A stretch of 64,000 bases of DNA from JAISDD01 sp031553935 (lineage in GTDB: Bacteria > Bacillota > Syntrophomonadia > Syntrophomonadales > Syntrophomonadaceae): assembly GCA_031553935.1 (NCBI GenBank), contig JAVBKS010000012.1, positions 1 through 64,000 of the forward strand, in the 5' to 3' direction. Both the position numbers and the translations under genes were made by a program. Each line of letters begins with the position of its first letter. Positions within the stretch are counted from its first letter, which is position 1. The notes under the pieces were generated by a model, which was given only the letters and a program-made list of their open reading frames with translations, had not been told where the DNA came from and did not search any database. Shown piece after piece: positions 61,496 through 64,000 of this stretch.

Positions 61496-63607
61496 TTAAA
61501 CACCAATCCCCAATAATTGGCCAAGCTGGAAGACAATGAAGGATACTATCCAAGCAAGCGCGATGGTATATATAATCGTGAAGCCCGGCCACTTCCAACT
61601 ATTAGTCTCCCGTTTAATAACTGCTATCGATGCCATGCAGGGAACATATAAAAGCGTAAAGATCATTAAAACATATGCCGTCAGCGGAGTATAGCCAGAT
61701 GATGCCTGGGCCCGCCGAGCGAAAGCATTGGCTCCAGTTTCCGGATTATCACTATCGTCTTCCAGATCTTCTTCGCTTAGACTATACAAAGTTCCAAGGG
61801 TACTTACAACAACCTCTTTGGCGCCAAAGCCTGCAACTAAAGCAATGCCGGTTTTCCAGTCGAATCCCAATGGTTTTAAGACCGGCTCAATTATTTTACC
61901 AACAGTGCCGGCATAACTGTTTTCCAACTGAACTTCTGCACTGACTGGTTCCGGTGTGATAGATTCTGTTTCAGGATAGGTGAAAAGTGCCCACATAATT
62001 ATTGAAACCGCCAAAATTAGAGTTCCTGCTTTTTTCAGATAAAGCCAGCTGCGCTCCCACATATGAATAAGAATACTCTTAAAGCTGGGTAATCTATAGA
62101 TAGGTAACTCCATTACAAATGGTTCGGCTTCTCCAGGTAATAACCAGGTTCTAAAAACTCTAGCCATAATAATAGCCATAATTATGCCGATTAAGTAAAT
62201 CGAAAATAATACCGTGCCTGCATGTTCGGGAAAGAAGGCAGCAATCAATAAAATGTAAACCGGTAATCTGGCACCACAACTCATTAAAGGTGTGATCAGT
62301 ATTGTAACTAATCTGTCTCTCGGGTTTTCCAAGGTGCGGGTAGCCATTATGGCCGGTATTGAACATCCAAAACCAATTAGCATGGGGATAAAAGACTTGC
62401 CGTGCAATCCGGCTTTGTGCATTATTCTATCCATTAAGAAAGCAGCTCTTGACATATAGCCGCTTGCTTCCAGAAAAGCAATTCCTAAGAATAAGAGCAA
62501 AATATTCGGCAAAAATACGACTACACCGCCTACACCGCCAATTATGCCATCAACAAGCAGAGAACGGAGCATGCCTTCAGACATGGTTTCATTAAGATAA
62601 TCGGCCAATGTAGTGAAGCCGGTTTCAATCCAGCCCATGGGATAGTTTCCTATAGTAAAAGTAAGCTGGAAAAGTAACCACATCATAGCTAAGAACAATG
62701 GCAAGCCAATTATGCGGTTCAATAACACGCGGTCTATTTTCTCCGTAGCTGTTACTTTGCTAATAATTTCCTTTTGACAGGCTTCGTGGAAAATTCCATT
62801 GATCGAGGCATATCTGTCTTCCGCTATTACTACCTCGGCATCATCACCAGTCACTGTCTTAATATTTGCACGGCTGGATTCAATAGCAGCGAATAATTTG
62901 TCGGCTTGAGAAAGATTCTTGATCTCTTTATAAAGCTCGTTATCGCCTTCAATCAGCTTAATAGCAACCCATCGTCTAGGACTTAGCTTAATTACATCAA
63001 TGTTTTCAATTTCTTGATATTCCTTTGCTGATAGCAAAGTTTCTTCTAATGATGATATCGCTTCTTCTATTTCCGCACGGTAACGAATAGTTTTATTGCT
63101 ATATTCTTTGCTTGATAAAACTTGCAATACGGTTGCAATAATTTTATCTGTGCCTACGTTTTTACTTCCTGTGGAGCTGATAACAGGAATTCCCAATAAT
63201 TGAGATAATAAGTTCATATCGACCCGAAGGCCAATCTTTTCAGTTAGGTCGTACATATTGAGGACTAATATAATGGGGACTTCAAGCTCTTTTAATTGCA
63301 GCGTAAGATTCAAATTGCGCTGCAAGTTTGATATATCAACGATGTTAACTATAACATCAGGCCGCTCGCGAATAATAACCTCTCGGGTCACTACTTCATC
63401 GGGGGAATATGGTGACAAAGCGTAAGATCCAGGAAGATCGACAACTTTTATCGTGGTTCCCTCATGCTTTAAATAACCTTCCTTGCGCTCAACAGTTACC
63501 CCCGGGTAATTGCCGACATGTTGTCTGGCACCGGTTAGATTATTAAATATTGTGGTTTTACCTGAATTCGGATTGCCCGCAAGAGCAATACAATATTCCT
63601 TTTTCAT
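61496..63607 (-). CDS. feoB: Ferrous iron transporter B (system 2)
   Basis: 703 residues. G1 GNPNSGKT (10-17), switch region HVGNYPGVTVE, G3 DLPG, G4 NMYD, then a GDI domain. The polytopic membrane part has SGYMSRAAFLMDRIMH, IGFGCSIPAIMATR and MSCGARLP, the classical FeoB gate motifs. It imports Fe2+. Downstream of feoA in a unit controlled by a Fur box, unlike system 1. The extension DDSDNPETGANAFARR near 590-620 is a hydrophilic loop. Confidence 0.95.
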   Translation of the reverse strand: MKKEYCIALAGNPNSGKTTIFNNLTGARQHVGNYPGVTVERKEGYLKHEGTTIKVVDLPGSYALSPYSPDEVVTREVIIRERPDVIVNIVDISNLQRNLNLTLQLKELEVPIILVLNMYDLTEKIGLRVDMNLLSQLLGIPVISSTGSKNVGTDKIIATVLQVLSSKEYSNKTIRYRAEIEEAISSLEETLLSAKEYQEIENIDVIKLSPRRWVAIKLIEGDNELYKEIKNLSQADKLFAAIESSRANIKTVTGDDAEVVIAEDRYASINGIFHEACQKEIISKVTATEKIDRVLLNRIIGLPLFLAMMWLLFQLTFTIGNYPMGWIETGFTTLADYLNETMSEGMLRSLLVDGIIGGVGGVVVFLPNILLLFLGIAFLEASGYMSRAAFLMDRIMHKAGLHGKSFIPMLIGFGCSIPAIMATRTLENPRDRLVTILITPLMSCGARLPVYILLIAAFFPEHAGTVLFSIYLIGIIMAIIMARVFRTWLLPGEAEPFVMELPIYRLPSFKSILIHMWERSWLYLKKAGTLILAVSIIMWALFTYPETESITPEPVSAEVQLENSYAGTVGKIIEPVLKPLGFDWKTGIALVAGFGAKEVVVSTLGTLYSLSEEDLEDDSDNPETGANAFARRAQASSGYTPLTAYVLMIFTLLYVPCMASIAVIKRETNSWKWPGFTIIYTIALAWIVSFIVFQLGQLLGIGV

Positions 63608-63626
63608 TTCATATTACTCCTTATAC

Positions 63627-63851
63627 CTAATCAACCTCTATGGTATCTGCTTCCTCTTTTCTTAAAGAAATATGGAATCCGCTGCTCTTAATCTCTATCG
63701 GATCCCCTAAAGGAGCGAATCTCTCCATAGTAATCTCAACCCCAGGGATTAATCCCATGTCCATGATTCTTCGCTTAATAGCTCCATTGCCCCGAAGGGT
63801 TCTAATTGTAGCTCTTTCTCCCGGCAGCAGTTCTTGTAAAGTTCTAGTCAA
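63627..63851 (-). CDS. feoA: Ferrous iron transport protein A (system 2)
   Basis: 74 residues. FeoA core: LLPGERATIRTLRGNGAIKRRIMDMGLIPGVEITMERFAPLGDP (compressed), an SH3-like fold assisting FeoB. The frame is open to an ATG at 63899, but that codon overlaps the -10 element and Fur box. A TTG at 63851 follows GAGAGGTGA at good spacing and is the likely start. FeoB starts 19 bp after its stop. Confidence 0.88.
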   Translation of the reverse strand: MTRTLQELLPGERATIRTLRGNGAIKRRIMDMGLIPGVEITMERFAPLGDPIEIKSSGFHISLRKEEADTIEVD

Positions 63852-63868
63852 ATTAATCACCTCTCTTT

Positions 63869-63887
63869 GATAACGATTATCATTATC
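63869..63887 (-). promoter_or_regulatory. Fur box upstream of feoAB system 2
   Basis: GATAACGATTATCATTATC matches the classical 19-bp Fur consensus at 18 positions (read on the plus strand; near-palindromic). It abuts the -10 element and would block transcription when iron is plentiful. Confidence 0.85.
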
Positions 63888-63916
63888 AATATAATACATC
63901 TTTGCGATTATGTAAA
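63888..63916 (-). promoter_or_regulatory. Promoter of feoAB system 2
   Basis: On the minus strand, TTTACA (63916-63911), 17 bp, TATATT (63893-63888), immediately followed by the Fur box. Confidence 0.75.
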
Positions 63917-64000
63917 TAGTTTTTAATTAAATTTGGCTGGTAAACGAAAAAAAAATATATATACTTATACTATTCGCTCATAAAAACGCTCCAAATCTTT

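Noticed and set aside
63852..63899. ATG at 63899 as feoA start
   Set aside because: It overlaps the -10 region and would place the Fur box inside the coding sequence; a TTG with a good ribosome site follows.
1..64000. CRISPR arrays, prophage genes, transposases, rRNA operons
   Set aside because: No regularly spaced repeats, phage structural or transposase-type proteins, or rRNA sequence were seen on either strand.

Overview
The window reads as the chromosome of a low-GC, strictly anaerobic, spore-forming Firmicute, most like a Syntrophomonadaceae-type syntroph. This is inferred from gene content; no rRNA is present. The signs are a four-gene NADH-linked [FeFe]-hydrogenase operon with its HydG/HydE/HydF maturases, indolepyruvate:ferredoxin oxidoreductase, rubrerythrin beside a PerR-type regulator, a CoA-transferase next to a membrane pyrophosphatase, sporulation genes (PdaB-like deacetylase, YtxC, a SleB-type hydrolase), Firmicute promoters and Shine-Dalgarno sites, and a Phe T-box.

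Layout. 1-1057: end of iorA plus iorB. 1070-2257: perR-rubrerythrin operon with a Per box over its promoter. 2440-4746: HD-GYP protein and a 23S rRNA methyltransferase. 4847-5480: a small Phd/RelE-type toxin-antitoxin cassette. 5606-6713: small membrane protein and AraC-GyrI regulator. 6888-9415: feoAB system 1. 10177-14744: hydrogenase operon hndABCD/hydCBA. 14811-15754: iron-sulfur flavoprotein and tRNA-Leu. 15853-18167: birA, a PH-like membrane protein and cysK. 18175-20529: a roughly 2.4 kb island flanked by an 80-bp direct repeat of the cysK 3' end. 20599-25244: 4Fe-4S protein, small proteins, isochorismatase-like hydrolase, PBP1A. 25389-28424: tyrS (TyrZ type), purC, cheV. 28428-33002: TM1266-type regulator and the hydG-x-hydE-hydF operon. 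32986-35380: an NMT1/SsuA-type ABC importer converging on hydF. 35670-39124: GyrI-like protein, mntP, D-Ala-D-Ala carboxypeptidase, stalk-domain protein. 39306-43254: CoA-transferase and membrane pyrophosphatase. 43954-45687: small ORFs, pdaB, tRNA-Val. 46206-49271: ytxC-thrS. 49290-50399: diguanylate cyclase. 50523-56144: infC-rpmI-rplT, rRNA methyltransferase, T-box pheST. 56187-61382: uridine-kinase-like protein, an aberrant histidine kinase, a second EF-G. 61496-63916: feoAB system 2 under a near-consensus Fur box.

How they work together. Iron uptake (two Feo systems), peroxide defence (PerR/rubrerythrin), Fe-S proteins and hydrogenase assembly form a coherent anaerobic iron economy. Hydrogenase, pyrophosphatase and CoA-transferase fit fatty-acid or amino-acid oxidation at low energy yield with H2 disposal.

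Most unusual points: the duplicated cysK tail bordering an island; a sensor kinase whose phospho-acceptor His is Tyr and which seems to start at AUC; infC starting at AUC behind an attenuator-like leader; a PheT lacking the usual tRNA-binding insert; a structured non-T-box thrS leader; and tiny ORFs at 44500 and 52690, the latter YqzL-like.
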